Origin: Roseibium porphyridii
Lineage (GTDB): Bacteria > Pseudomonadota > Alphaproteobacteria > Rhizobiales > Stappiaceae
Length of the DNA: 64,000 bases
Direction of reading: 5' to 3'
NCBI RefSeq assembly: GCF_026191725.2
Contig: NZ_CP120863.1
Location: 4,196,001-4,260,000, forward strand
Shown: piece by piece, positions 32,795-40,978 of the stretch
How the letters are laid out: each line of letters begins with the position of its first letter
How positions within the stretch are numbered: position 1 is the first letter of the stretch
Notes under the pieces: model-generated
Database searches by the model: none
Seen by the model: the letters and a program-made list of their open reading frames with translations, nothing else
What the model was told of the DNA's origin: nothing
Program-made: the position numbers and the translations under genes

Positions 32795-33694
32795 ATGGCT
32801 CGAACCGACAAAACATTTAAGCTGTCCTACAATGAGTCGCTGAATTTATGCCGTGAAGAAAAACTTCCATCGACCATACAAGGGCTTGCCTTGGCCCTTG
32901 GAGTAAGCCGGACGACAGCGCGAAAGGTCTTGGCTCACCTGGAAAAGAACAAGATCATCGAAAGGAACGATGGTGGCGTTCAACTGTTGCAACCTGTCAG
33001 AGGCTCCGATTTTTACTCTCCCGTTTTGACGAAGCCTACACGCGAAATTGCTGAAACACGGTTTTTCAATTGGCTTTTGGATGAGAAGATCGCGAGAGGA
33101 GCCAGGATCTCCGAAAGTCATGTTGCCTCTCAGATCAACGTCCCGATCGCAACACTCCACCAGATTTTTGTCAGCTTCAGCCGATTTGGGTTTCTCAGCA
33201 AAGAACAGCACAGAAACTGGATCTACCATGGCTTCACCAGAGAACTGGCTGATACCCTTTTTGATTTCCGGTACTACTGCGAGATGTCGGCGTTGGACAA
33301 ACTTGTCGACTTGCCCGAAGATTCTGAGTTCTGGCAACACCTGGACGCAGCACAACAGCTGCACAGATCCTACCTCGACGCTCCCGAAGAGTCCTCTCAG
33401 AATGTCGCTGAGATGGATGCAGCCTTCCATCGCCTGCTGTTGAGGTATTCAAGCAGCATTCTGTTGCTGGTCAACGAAGCTGCTTTGTCCCTGATATTCT
33501 ATTTCAGGTTCCACGAAAGCTGGCGGGAACACAACACGGAGCGGCGGCTTATTGCGCTCAATGATCATCTGGAAATCATCGACGCTCTTCGAGCCCGCGA
33601 GCGCAGTGCGGCCAGAGCTGTCATGCGTCGACATCTCAAGCATGCCTGGCGCTCAGTCCTCAACCGTTTTCAGGAAAGACCACAAATATCCTGA
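32795..33694 (+). CDS. GntR-type transcriptional regulator with two winged-helix regions
   Basis: A 299-residue regulator. The first DNA-binding region is STIQGLALALGVSRTTARKVLAHLEKNKIIER (about residues 28-59). A second helix-turn-helix-like stretch, RISESHVASQINVPIATLHQIFVSFSRFGFLSKEQ (about residues 107-141), follows. The C-terminal part is an all-helical FCD-type ligand domain (FDFRYYCEMSALDKLV, MDAAFHRLLLRYSSS, HLEIIDALRARERSAARAVMRRHLKHAW). FadR/FCD members normally have one winged helix, so the two in a row are notable. It is divergent from the TRAP operon, which it probably controls. The ligand would then be the TRAP substrate or a derivative. Confidence 0.82.
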   Translation: MARTDKTFKLSYNESLNLCREEKLPSTIQGLALALGVSRTTARKVLAHLEKNKIIERNDGGVQLLQPVRGSDFYSPVLTKPTREIAETRFFNWLLDEKIARGARISESHVASQINVPIATLHQIFVSFSRFGFLSKEQHRNWIYHGFTRELADTLFDFRYYCEMSALDKLVDLPEDSEFWQHLDAAQQLHRSYLDAPEESSQNVAEMDAAFHRLLLRYSSSILLLVNEAALSLIFYFRFHESWREHNTERRLIALNDHLEIIDALRARERSAARAVMRRHLKHAWRSVLNRFQERPQIS

Positions 33695-33778
33695 TCGCGT
33701 TCCGGGTATTCGGCTTCAGATCTTGTAATGACATCATTGGCTTGCGAGAAATCTCTGATCTTCGCAGCACAGATCAGG

Positions 33779-34612
33779 CTAGTCGATCCCGTAGAATTTC
33801 CGCGCCGTGCCGCCCATGATCTTGCTCACGTTGCTCTCCGACAAACCAGACAGAAGTGAACGGGCAGCTGTTATCCAGGAAGCATAGTCGCTTGCAAGGT
33901 TTACGACTGGCCAGTCGCTCCCAAACATCACCCGATCAGGTCCAAAGCAATCAAGGATCGTCTTTGCAAACGGCTGCAGGTCCTGCAGTTTCCAGTCTGG
34001 CCCTATTTCCGTAACCATGCCGGAGAGTTTGCAATAGACGTTCGGCCTTGCTGCAAGGCTCTCCATTCCCATCCTCCAGAGATGATCAGGTTCGCGACCT
34101 TCTCCCATTTCCGGTTTGGCCAGATGGTCGACGACAATCGCCAGACCCGGGTGGCGCTTTGCCAGTTCGAATAGATGCGGCAAATGACGCGGCTGGACCA
34201 ACGCGTCGAACCGCAAGTCGGCACTGACCATTTGTGTCAGGACAGCTTCGGCAGCGTCTTGCAAAATCCAGTCTGACTGTTCAATCCCCTGCAACATGGG
34301 TCTGAGCCCCTTGAGCAGAGGGTTCTTCGCCAGGTCTTGAACTGTTTTGACCGCCGCATCGGATGCAAAATCGACCCATCCGACCACTGCGGCAATGCGG
34401 TCCGACTTCCCGGCCAAATCGAGTAGAAACCTTGTTTCGTCGACACTATCGGTCGCCTGAACCAGAACCGTGCGGTCAACGCTTGCAGCGACAAGCAATG
34501 GCTCCAGATCCTGTGGACCGAAGTCCTTGAAAATCGGTGCGACGCTTTCGTTCGGCCAGGCGTAGTCACCTCTTGCCAGCGTCCAGAAATGCTGATGGGC
34601 GTCGACAATCAT
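33779..34612 (-). CDS. Amidohydrolase-family lactonase (L-fuconolactonase-like)
   Basis: A 277-residue TIM-barrel hydrolase of the COG3618 type. Metal and active-site elements are the opening IVDAHQHFW (residues 2-10), a histidine in IVVDHLAKPEM (about residues 155-165) and FGSDWPVVNL (about residues 232-241). Members hydrolyse sugar lactones such as L-fucono-1,4-lactone, L-rhamnonolactone or galactarolactone, and also 4-sulfomuconolactone or 2-pyrone-4,6-dicarboxylate. Set between an aldo/keto reductase (ATGA overlap) and a sugar operon, it is most likely the lactonase that opens the product of the sugar dehydrogenase. It is the last gene of the operon. Confidence 0.86.
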   Translation of the reverse strand: MIVDAHQHFWTLARGDYAWPNESVAPIFKDFGPQDLEPLLVAASVDRTVLVQATDSVDETRFLLDLAGKSDRIAAVVGWVDFASDAAVKTVQDLAKNPLLKGLRPMLQGIEQSDWILQDAAEAVLTQMVSADLRFDALVQPRHLPHLFELAKRHPGLAIVVDHLAKPEMGEGREPDHLWRMGMESLAARPNVYCKLSGMVTEIGPDWKLQDLQPFAKTILDCFGPDRVMFGSDWPVVNLASDYASWITAARSLLSGLSESNVSKIMGGTARKFYGID

Positions 34613-35574
34613 TCTCTCTCTCCAATGAACCCGGATCGTCGCAGATCATTCCACAATGCCTCGGGCAAGGGTGTCTTGAATTGCTCGATGTTTCTCATCA
34701 ATGAACTTGTCCTGGCCGTGCCAATCAAGGTCGATGCAACCAGGGGATTGCGTGCCGGATACTGTAAAGCGGCTGCCGCAAGTGGAACGTTGTGGCTCTT
34801 ACAAATTGCTTCGATTTCAGACACTTTCTTCAATACAAGGTCCGAAGCCGGAGCATAGTCATAGTGCGCGCTCTTTGTTGGGCCTGTTGCCAGAATACCC
34901 GAGTTAAACACTCCGCCGACAACCAGACGGACACCTCTCTTTTCAAGTATCGGAAACAGCTTTTCCCGAGCGGATTGGTCCAGCAACGTGTATCTGCCGG
35001 CAAGCAGGATTTGATCAAGATCCATATCTGGTACAAGCTCACAGCAGATCGCCGTGTGATTGACGCCCAGTCCAACCATCTTGACGACACCGGCAGACTT
35101 CAACTCGCTCAAGGCCACCTGCCCGCCTTCAAGCAGCTGCTTCTTGTGAACAGCTGTATCAGTGCCAGCGACGGGATCTCCAATGTCGTGAACATAAAGC
35201 GTATCGATCCGGTTGAGACCAAGCCTGTGAAAGCTTGCCTCAACAGACCGCATAATGCCGTCGTAGGAAAAATCAAAATGCTGGTCGAAGGGCAGCGGAT
35301 TGTGGAACCCATTGACACTATCGGTCGTCTCGGCGGCAGGTGTCAGGAGACGGCCGACCTTTGTTGAAAGAACCCATCCCTCCTTCTCCCGCAGGAAATC
35401 GCCCAATCGCCGCTCGGACATTCCATTGCCATAGTGAGGCGCCGTGTCAAACGAGCGGATGCCATGTGCCCAAGCCGCCCAGAGCACTGAATTGGCAGCA
35501 TCCGCGTCGCAAGGCCTATAAAGGCCGGCAAGCGCAGAAGTGCCAAAAGCAAGACCGCCAACAGCATCAGTCAC
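34609..35574 (-). CDS. Aldo/keto reductase (L-fucose or D-threo-aldose 1-dehydrogenase type)
   Basis: A 321-residue AKR barrel. The catalytic tetrad is visible: Asp in SFDTAPHYGNG with the Tyr just after it, Lys in STKVGRLL and His in LYVHDIGDP. Members of this branch oxidise aldoses such as L-fucose, L-galactose or D-arabinose at C1 to lactones with NAD(P). The start is GTG at 35574, overlapping the zinc dehydrogenase stop by 8 bp. Its stop overlaps the start of the lactonase gene, which would act on its product, so the pairing itself is good evidence for function. Confidence 0.86.
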   Translation of the reverse strand: MTDAVGGLAFGTSALAGLYRPCDADAANSVLWAAWAHGIRSFDTAPHYGNGMSERRLGDFLREKEGWVLSTKVGRLLTPAAETTDSVNGFHNPLPFDQHFDFSYDGIMRSVEASFHRLGLNRIDTLYVHDIGDPVAGTDTAVHKKQLLEGGQVALSELKSAGVVKMVGLGVNHTAICCELVPDMDLDQILLAGRYTLLDQSAREKLFPILEKRGVRLVVGGVFNSGILATGPTKSAHYDYAPASDLVLKKVSEIEAICKSHNVPLAAAALQYPARNPLVASTLIGTARTSSLMRNIEQFKTPLPEALWNDLRRSGFIGERE

Positions 35575-36604
35575 GGCTGGGTACTTCAGGATGCGCTATG
35601 ATGAACTTGGTAACCGAATTCGGGTCCTCTTCCCAAAGCTGAAGCGCGGTGCCGGCATCTTCGAAATCGAAAACTCTGGTGATCGTCGCATCGGCTGGAT
35701 AGCCGCCCGCCTCGACATAATTTACCGCATCCTCGAAATCCTGCTGTAACGCACCGCGGGATCCCATGATGTCCAACTCCTTGGTCAGGATCTTTTTTGT
35801 GTCGTAAGACACCGGCGCTTTTGAATAACCGATATAAACCACGCGTCCAGCAGGAGCCGCCACCTCGACACAATCAACAAAGGTTTGGGGATGGCCCACG
35901 GCTTCAATTGCAAGGTCCATACCGTCGCCGCGGGTGAAATCCATCACAAAATCAATGACATCCTGAGACCTGCTGTTGATTGTTGCAACGGCGCCCACTT
36001 CACGTGCAATCTCCAGTTTCCGATCGACAATATCGACTGCCAGAACCTCCGCGCCAGCACGCACGCAGCCGGCGATGGCCCCAAGTCCGATGGCACCACA
36101 GCCGAACACGATGACCTTGTCCCCTTTGTGGGCCCGCCCGCGCCGGACCGCATGAAAGCCAACGGCCATCGGCTCGATGAGCGCAAGATGATTCAGCTCC
36201 TTGACGGATGCCTTCACGATCCGCTCCCAGGGGACCGCGATGACTTCGGTCAAAGCGCCTTCACGCTGAACACCCATGGTCTGGTTGTTGCGGCAAGCAT
36301 TGATCCGTCCTTTGCGGCATGCCGGGCACTCACCGCAATTTTTGTAAGGGTTCAGAGTGACGTGTTGACCAGGTTGGATTGAGCCCGGAACCCGTGATCC
36401 GACTTTGACAATTTCACCGGCAATTTCGTGCCCAGGAATGCGAGGGTAACTGACAAGAGGATTGCGCCCTCGATACGTATTCAGATCTGACCCGCATAAG
36501 CCAATCCTTTGAACTCTTAGAAGAACTTCATCTTCCTTCATCTCAGGCGGCGTTGCGGTCCCGAAGCGCGTAACTCCGGGGCTGTCAATATAAAATGCTC
36601 TCAT
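35567..36604 (-). CDS. Zinc-dependent alcohol dehydrogenase (MDR family)
   Basis: A 345-residue medium-chain dehydrogenase. The catalytic zinc site uses Cys in GLCGSDLNTY (about residue 37), the His-Glu pair in PRIPGHEIAGE and a later Glu; the structural zinc is held by four cysteines in KNCGECPACRKGRINAC. The NAD fold is VFGCGAIGLGAIA. It belongs with polyol, threonine and sugar-acid dehydrogenases. In this operon it could oxidise a hydroxyl of a 2-keto-3-deoxy sugar acid or an alternative polyol. The exact step cannot be fixed because the SDR next door could do the same. Confidence 0.87.
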   Translation of the reverse strand: MRAFYIDSPGVTRFGTATPPEMKEDEVLLRVQRIGLCGSDLNTYRGRNPLVSYPRIPGHEIAGEIVKVGSRVPGSIQPGQHVTLNPYKNCGECPACRKGRINACRNNQTMGVQREGALTEVIAVPWERIVKASVKELNHLALIEPMAVGFHAVRRGRAHKGDKVIVFGCGAIGLGAIAGCVRAGAEVLAVDIVDRKLEIAREVGAVATINSRSQDVIDFVMDFTRGDGMDLAIEAVGHPQTFVDCVEVAAPAGRVVYIGYSKAPVSYDTKKILTKELDIMGSRGALQQDFEDAVNYVEAGGYPADATITRVFDFEDAGTALQLWEEDPNSVTKFIIAHPEVPSRD

Positions 36605-36606
36605 TG

Positions 36607-37374
36607 CTAAAATCCGCTAAGGGCCCCACCATCGACGACCAGCACATGACCGTTCACAAAGGCGGCGGCATCTGAGGCCAGATACGTCGCCGCCCAGCCG
36701 ATATCTTCCGGCTTGCCCATGGTCTTCATCGGTGTTCTTGAAATTATCTTGTTCTTGCGTTCCGGATCATTGTCGAGTGCCTTGGCCGTCATGGGGGTCT
36801 CGATCCACCCTGGGGCAATTCCATTAATGCGGATGCCTTCCAGGCTGATTTCCGCTGCTATTCCCCGGACTAGCCCAAGCACCGCAGATTTTGCCACCGT
36901 GTAGCCGATGACTTGGGGTACGGAAAGATATGAAGCCATTGATGCGATAAACAAGATGGAGCCACCACCCCGGGCGTTCATGACCGGAACGGCGTTTCGG
37001 CTCAGTTCGAATGCCGCCAGCACATGGGTGTCCAATATGGCTTGAATGTCCCCCACTTCCGTTTCAAGGAGTGGTTTCTTGACATGATTTCCGGCGTTGT
37101 TGACCAATATGTCGAGGCCTCCATAGCGCTCGACACAGGTGCTGATCACATCGCGTGCAGCACCTTGCGAAGTGATGTCGGCGACATGATACGAAGCGCC
37201 TTCGCCCAGTTCCGACACAGCGCTCCGCAGCTTTGCTTCTGTCTTGCCGGCAATCAGAACCTTGGCACCTGAAGCAACAAAGCAGCGGGCCATGGCCAAC
37301 CCCAATCCGCTTCCGCCACCGGTGATCAAGGCTACTTTCCCGTCCAGGCGGAACGGACTTTCCAGTGTCGTCAT
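36607..37374 (-). CDS. SDR-family oxidoreductase of the sugar-acid operon
   Basis: A 255-residue classical SDR. It has TGGGSGLGLAMARC (about residues 17-30), NNAGNHVKKPL, catalytic Ser in FIASMASYLS, and Tyr/Lys in YTVAKSAVLGLVRG (about residues 157-170). The C-terminus is YLASDAAAFVNGHVLVVDGGALSGF. In oxidative L-fucose and related pathways an SDR acts as 2-keto-3-deoxy-L-fuconate dehydrogenase, and this is the best candidate; gluconate 5-dehydrogenase-like activity is an alternative. The ATG at 37374 overlaps the stop of the ABC ATPase gene (ATGA). Confidence 0.87.
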   Translation of the reverse strand: MTTLESPFRLDGKVALITGGGSGLGLAMARCFVASGAKVLIAGKTEAKLRSAVSELGEGASYHVADITSQGAARDVISTCVERYGGLDILVNNAGNHVKKPLLETEVGDIQAILDTHVLAAFELSRNAVPVMNARGGGSILFIASMASYLSVPQVIGYTVAKSAVLGLVRGIAAEISLEGIRINGIAPGWIETPMTAKALDNDPERKNKIISRTPMKTMGKPEDIGWAATYLASDAAAFVNGHVLVVDGGALSGF

Positions 37375-38882
37375 GCCATCAGTCTCCCGATCCCGCGGCT
37401 CAATGCATCGTAGGTTTGCCCGGGTTCTGCGATGCCCGGAACCACGCCCGTGATGCGTTTTTCCTTGAAAACAAGGATCCGGCTGGCCAGCGAAATCATT
37501 TCCGGCATATCCGAGGAAATCAGGATAATCGACTTCTTCTCGACCTTGGCAAGATCCCAGATCAGCTTGTGAATCATGGTCTTCGCGCCGATATCGACGC
37601 CAACCGACGGTTCATCGATAATCAGGATATCGCAATTTGCTGCAAGCCATTTTGCGATCGAAATCTTCTGCTGATTGCCTCCGCTCAGATTGCCGACACG
37701 CTGATCGATACCGGTTGCACGCACATCCAGCGCTCTCATCAGCCCGTTTGCAACGTTGCGTTGTTCTTTTACGTCAATAGCGCGTGTCAAAGGGTTCTGA
37801 ATTCTCTTCCAGATCGCCAATGTCATGTTGGTTTCGATATCAAAATCTAGAAAAAGACCGTCTTCCTTGCGGTTCTCCGAAACGTAGCCGATGTTGTGCG
37901 TCTTGATGCAGTCCGCGACGTTTCGCACCTTTACATCGCGTCCATGGACGGACAGCGCTCCGGAACTGATTGGAAAGTGGCCGATAATCGTCTTTGCAAG
38001 TTCGGTCCGCCCGGAACCGACCAATCCGTAAAAGCCCAGAACCTCTCCGCGCCGGAGAGCGAATGACGCGTTTTCGAACAGACCTTTCGACGACAGATCC
38101 TTTGCACTTAAGACCACGTCATCTGGATCAGTCTCAAGCCTGGCGAAATTCTCGATCTGAATTTTCCGGCCGATCATCAATTCGATGATCGTTTCCTTGT
38201 CCAGCTCCGAGATACATCGCGTCCCGACATGGCGACCGTCGCGAAGCACCGTTACCTGGTCACAAATCTCGAGAACTTCCTCAAGCTTATGGGACACAAA
38301 GATCAAGGTGTAGCCCTTGGCCTTGAGGTCCCCAATCACCTCAAACAGTTTGGTGACTTCATTTGCGGTAATGGATGATGTCGGTTCATCGAACAAAATG
38401 ACAGTCGCCTTGCTGGAAAGCGCCTTGGCAATTTGGACAAGTTGCTTCTGCGCGGCACTGAGGCCTCCAATAGGTGTCTCCGGGTCAATCTCAAGTCCGA
38501 CAAGTTCAAGATATTCCAGCGCATCAGCGTTGAGACGCTTCCAGGAAATCCCGCCAAAGCCGCGGTACTTTTCAAGTTTGTCGATCATGATGTTTTCGGC
38601 GACGCTGCTTTCCGAAAACACCTGGATTTCCTGGTTCACGATAGTGATGCCGTGACGCATTCCGTCCTTCAGGGACGACAGGTTAAGCGGAACACCATCC
38701 AACGAGATCGTGCCGTGGTCGGCCCTTTGAATGCCGCAAATGGCCTTGATCAAAGTGCTTTTCCCGGCGCCGTTTTCACCGAGCAACGCATGAACCTCCC
38801 CTGGATTAAATGTGACTGACACATCGTCCAGGGCCCTCACACCGGGAAAGGACTTGCTTATGTTCCTAAGCTCGAGCGTCAT
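37371..38882 (-). CDS. Sugar ABC transporter ATP-binding protein, RbsA/MglA type
   Basis: A 503-residue double ATPase of a CUT2 importer. The N-terminal half has Walker A GENGAGKSTL (about residues 35-44), an atypical signature GGLSAAQKQLVQIAKAL and Walker B VILFDEPTSSI. The C-terminal half has the usual degraded P-loop LVGSGRTEL, the signature LSGGNQQKISIAKWL and DILIIDEPSVGVD. This asymmetry is normal for RbsA-type proteins. It overlaps the permease stop (ATGA) and the SDR start. With the RbsC-like permease and RbsB-like protein it imports the monosaccharide used by this operon. Confidence 0.93.
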   Translation of the reverse strand: MTLELRNISKSFPGVRALDDVSVTFNPGEVHALLGENGAGKSTLIKAICGIQRADHGTISLDGVPLNLSSLKDGMRHGITIVNQEIQVFSESSVAENIMIDKLEKYRGFGGISWKRLNADALEYLELVGLEIDPETPIGGLSAAQKQLVQIAKALSSKATVILFDEPTSSITANEVTKLFEVIGDLKAKGYTLIFVSHKLEEVLEICDQVTVLRDGRHVGTRCISELDKETIIELMIGRKIQIENFARLETDPDDVVLSAKDLSSKGLFENASFALRRGEVLGFYGLVGSGRTELAKTIIGHFPISSGALSVHGRDVKVRNVADCIKTHNIGYVSENRKEDGLFLDFDIETNMTLAIWKRIQNPLTRAIDVKEQRNVANGLMRALDVRATGIDQRVGNLSGGNQQKISIAKWLAANCDILIIDEPSVGVDIGAKTMIHKLIWDLAKVEKKSIILISSDMPEMISLASRILVFKEKRITGVVPGIAEPGQTYDALSRGIGRLMA

Positions 38883-39853
38883 GACTTTCCGGCCTTGCGG
38901 CTCCAGACCTCACGGGCCCGGTCGAGCAATATGGTCAGGAGGATGATTGATCCCAAAAACGCCTGCTCGAAGTAGACATTTGCCTGCACCAGGATGAGGC
39001 CGTTTTTGATCAGAACCATGATCAGGCCGCCACAGAAAAGGCCGATGGCTGTAATGCGGCCACCGGCGAGTGCTGTTCCACCGATGATCGCGACTGCAAA
39101 TGAAATCAGAAGCCAATTCTGACCGATGGCAGGTTGAGCAGATCCCAGCCTGGACACCCAAAGCAAGCCGCCGACGCCAGCAAAGAATGCCGACAGGAGA
39201 TTAGCGCCCATTATGATGCGGCCAGTGTTGATGCCTGAGAGTTTGGCAGCTTCCAGATTGCTGCCGGTTGCTAGCACCTGCCGTCCAAAAACTGTGTACC
39301 GGAACATGTACCAGACAGCGATCAAGGTCGCGACCATCAGGTAAAACAAATAGGGCAATCCCAGAAAGTTGCCGCGGCCTATCCTGACAAAATCCGCTGG
39401 TATCTCGCGGTAGGAATAACCCTCCGAAATCCCGTAGACGAACCCGGTGAAAATGAAGAGGGTCGACAAACTCACGATAAACGAGTTCACACCAAGAACG
39501 GTCATCACGAACCCGTTGAAAGCACCTGCAAACAAGGCAACACCCAATGCAATCAACAGAGCGAGCGGCCATGCGAGATCAAGCGTGTCGACAGAGTAGC
39601 CGAAAATTACCGCGGTCAGTCCGGCAATCGCCCCAACCGAAAGGTTCATGTTGCCGGTGGCCAGCATTACCGCCTGCGAAAGAGCGACAAAGATATAGAG
39701 CGACTGCGTGCGTGTGAGATTGAACAGATTGTATTGGGTCAGAAAGCTGTCCGATGAGAGTGCGAACAAAATCACCAGGATCAGGGCGGCACCAATGATG
39801 CCTGACTCTGCTCCCGTGATGATCTTTCCCGACTTTAGCCTGGTGAGAAACAC
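38879..39853 (-). CDS. Sugar ABC transporter permease, RbsC type
   Basis: A 324-residue inner-membrane permease with about eight to ten hydrophobic segments. It has CUT2 marks such as MLATGNMNLSVGAIAGLTAVIFG (about residues 65-87) and VLATGSNLEAAKLSGINTGRI, the cytoplasmic loop that meets the ATPase. I prefer the GTG at 39853, which follows ACAGGACCCAGCT. Upstream ATGs at 39883 and 39901 lie in or against a perfect hairpin (39886-39915) and lack a ribosome site. Downstream it overlaps the ATPase gene. Confidence 0.87.
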   Translation of the reverse strand: MFLTRLKSGKIITGAESGIIGAALILVILFALSSDSFLTQYNLFNLTRTQSLYIFVALSQAVMLATGNMNLSVGAIAGLTAVIFGYSVDTLDLAWPLALLIALGVALFAGAFNGFVMTVLGVNSFIVSLSTLFIFTGFVYGISEGYSYREIPADFVRIGRGNFLGLPYLFYLMVATLIAVWYMFRYTVFGRQVLATGSNLEAAKLSGINTGRIIMGANLLSAFFAGVGGLLWVSRLGSAQPAIGQNWLLISFAVAIIGGTALAGGRITAIGLFCGGLIMVLIKNGLILVQANVYFEQAFLGSIILLTILLDRAREVWSRKAGKS

Positions 39854-39885
39854 AGCTGGGTCCTGTCGTTGACATATGAGCATGG

Positions 39886-39915
39886 CTCGCGGAACCGGCA
39901 AGCCGGTTCCGCGAG
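39886..39915. promoter_or_regulatory. Intercistronic hairpin after the RbsB-like gene
   Basis: CTCGCGGAACCGGC (39886-39899) and GCCGGTTCCGCGAG (39902-39915) form a 14-bp perfect inverted repeat with only two unpaired central bases (in practice a 4-base loop). It lies 15 bp after the binding-protein stop and before the permease. No T run follows, so it should protect the upstream message or terminate only partly. Confidence 0.7.
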
Positions 39916-39929
39916 GTATTTCAGCTGGA

Positions 39930-40922
39930 TCAATTGGTCAGATAAGTGCTGTCGAGATTGTCGATGATGTCTTTGGTCAGTTCAGAGATATCAGCCTGAA
40001 ATGTATCGATGTTTTCAGCAGTAACCGGCACGACACCAGCATCGATCGCATGCACGCCTTCGCGAGGCTTGTAACCCTCGGACAGTTTTTTCAGCAATAC
40101 CATTGGAATATAGCCATGCCCGAATGGGTTCTGCGCCATCGTTCCATCTATATGGCCAGCCCGGATCGCATCGAGAACAACAGCATCCGTGTCGATACCG
40201 TAGAAGTGGATGCGCTCACCGCCATTTTCATGATACTCGGTCAGCAGCTGGGCAATGGCAACGGTAGGTGTGTAACCGGTCGCGATCATACCGTCGATAT
40301 TGCCAAGGTTGGCGGCAATGGCGTTTTGAACCTTTTCGACACTGTCTTCGATTGAAGATAGATCGCCGACAGTCTGGATGATCTTGACGTCAGGATACTT
40401 GGCGACCACTTCCTCGACACCTTCCTGACGCAAGCGGGTGTTGTCTCCCGGAACCTCCAGAACATTGATGATGTTGCCTTTGCCACCCATGGATTTGATC
40501 AGCTCTTCAGTGGCGAGCATCGCCGCCTCTTTCAGCTGGGTCCCGACATAGAAGGCAGCTGGTGTTGGCTCCTTGGTTGCCTGACCAAAGTCCACGATGG
40601 TGATGCCCTGCTCGGCAAGCTCTTCATAGAGCCCTCTGGCACCTGACACATCTGACGGAAAAATGCTGAAAGCATTGAAACCCTGTGCTGCCATGGCAGC
40701 GACGTTTTCGTTCTGGTTGTCCTGTGTCCAATCCTGGCCGAGGCGCTTAGTGACCTCGATCCCAAAATCTTCCGAAAACTTGTCGACGCCTTTTTGCACC
40801 TCATCGAAATAGGGATGCACGGTTGACGCATACCAGGCGTAGCGAGCGTCGTCAGCCACGGCCGAAACCATGGTCATCGCACTCAGTGCGACACCGGTTA
40901 CGAGTTTTGCGATCAGTTTCAT
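39930..40922 (-). CDS. Sugar ABC transporter substrate-binding protein, RbsB type
   Basis: A 330-residue periplasmic protein with a signal peptide (MKLIAKLVTGVALSAMTMVSAVA). Its fold is that of ribose/galactose-binding proteins: ARYAWYASTVHPYFDEVQKGVDKFSEDFG (about residues 26-54), INVLEVPGDNTRLRQEGVEEVV, IDGMIATGYTPTVAIAQLL and FYGIDTDAVVLDAIRAGHIDGTMAQNPFGHGYI. It will bind a monosaccharide. It lies 56 bp after the enolase-superfamily gene and is followed by a hairpin and then the permease and ATPase genes. Confidence 0.92.
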   Translation of the reverse strand: MKLIAKLVTGVALSAMTMVSAVADDARYAWYASTVHPYFDEVQKGVDKFSEDFGIEVTKRLGQDWTQDNQNENVAAMAAQGFNAFSIFPSDVSGARGLYEELAEQGITIVDFGQATKEPTPAAFYVGTQLKEAAMLATEELIKSMGGKGNIINVLEVPGDNTRLRQEGVEEVVAKYPDVKIIQTVGDLSSIEDSVEKVQNAIAANLGNIDGMIATGYTPTVAIAQLLTEYHENGGERIHFYGIDTDAVVLDAIRAGHIDGTMAQNPFGHGYIPMVLLKKLSEGYKPREGVHAIDAGVVPVTAENIDTFQADISELTKDIIDNLDSTYLTN

Positions 40923-40978
40923 TTTTTACTTCCTCCCAGTTCGATTATTCCGTGCGCTTCCTCCTGCGCCGGTAATAA

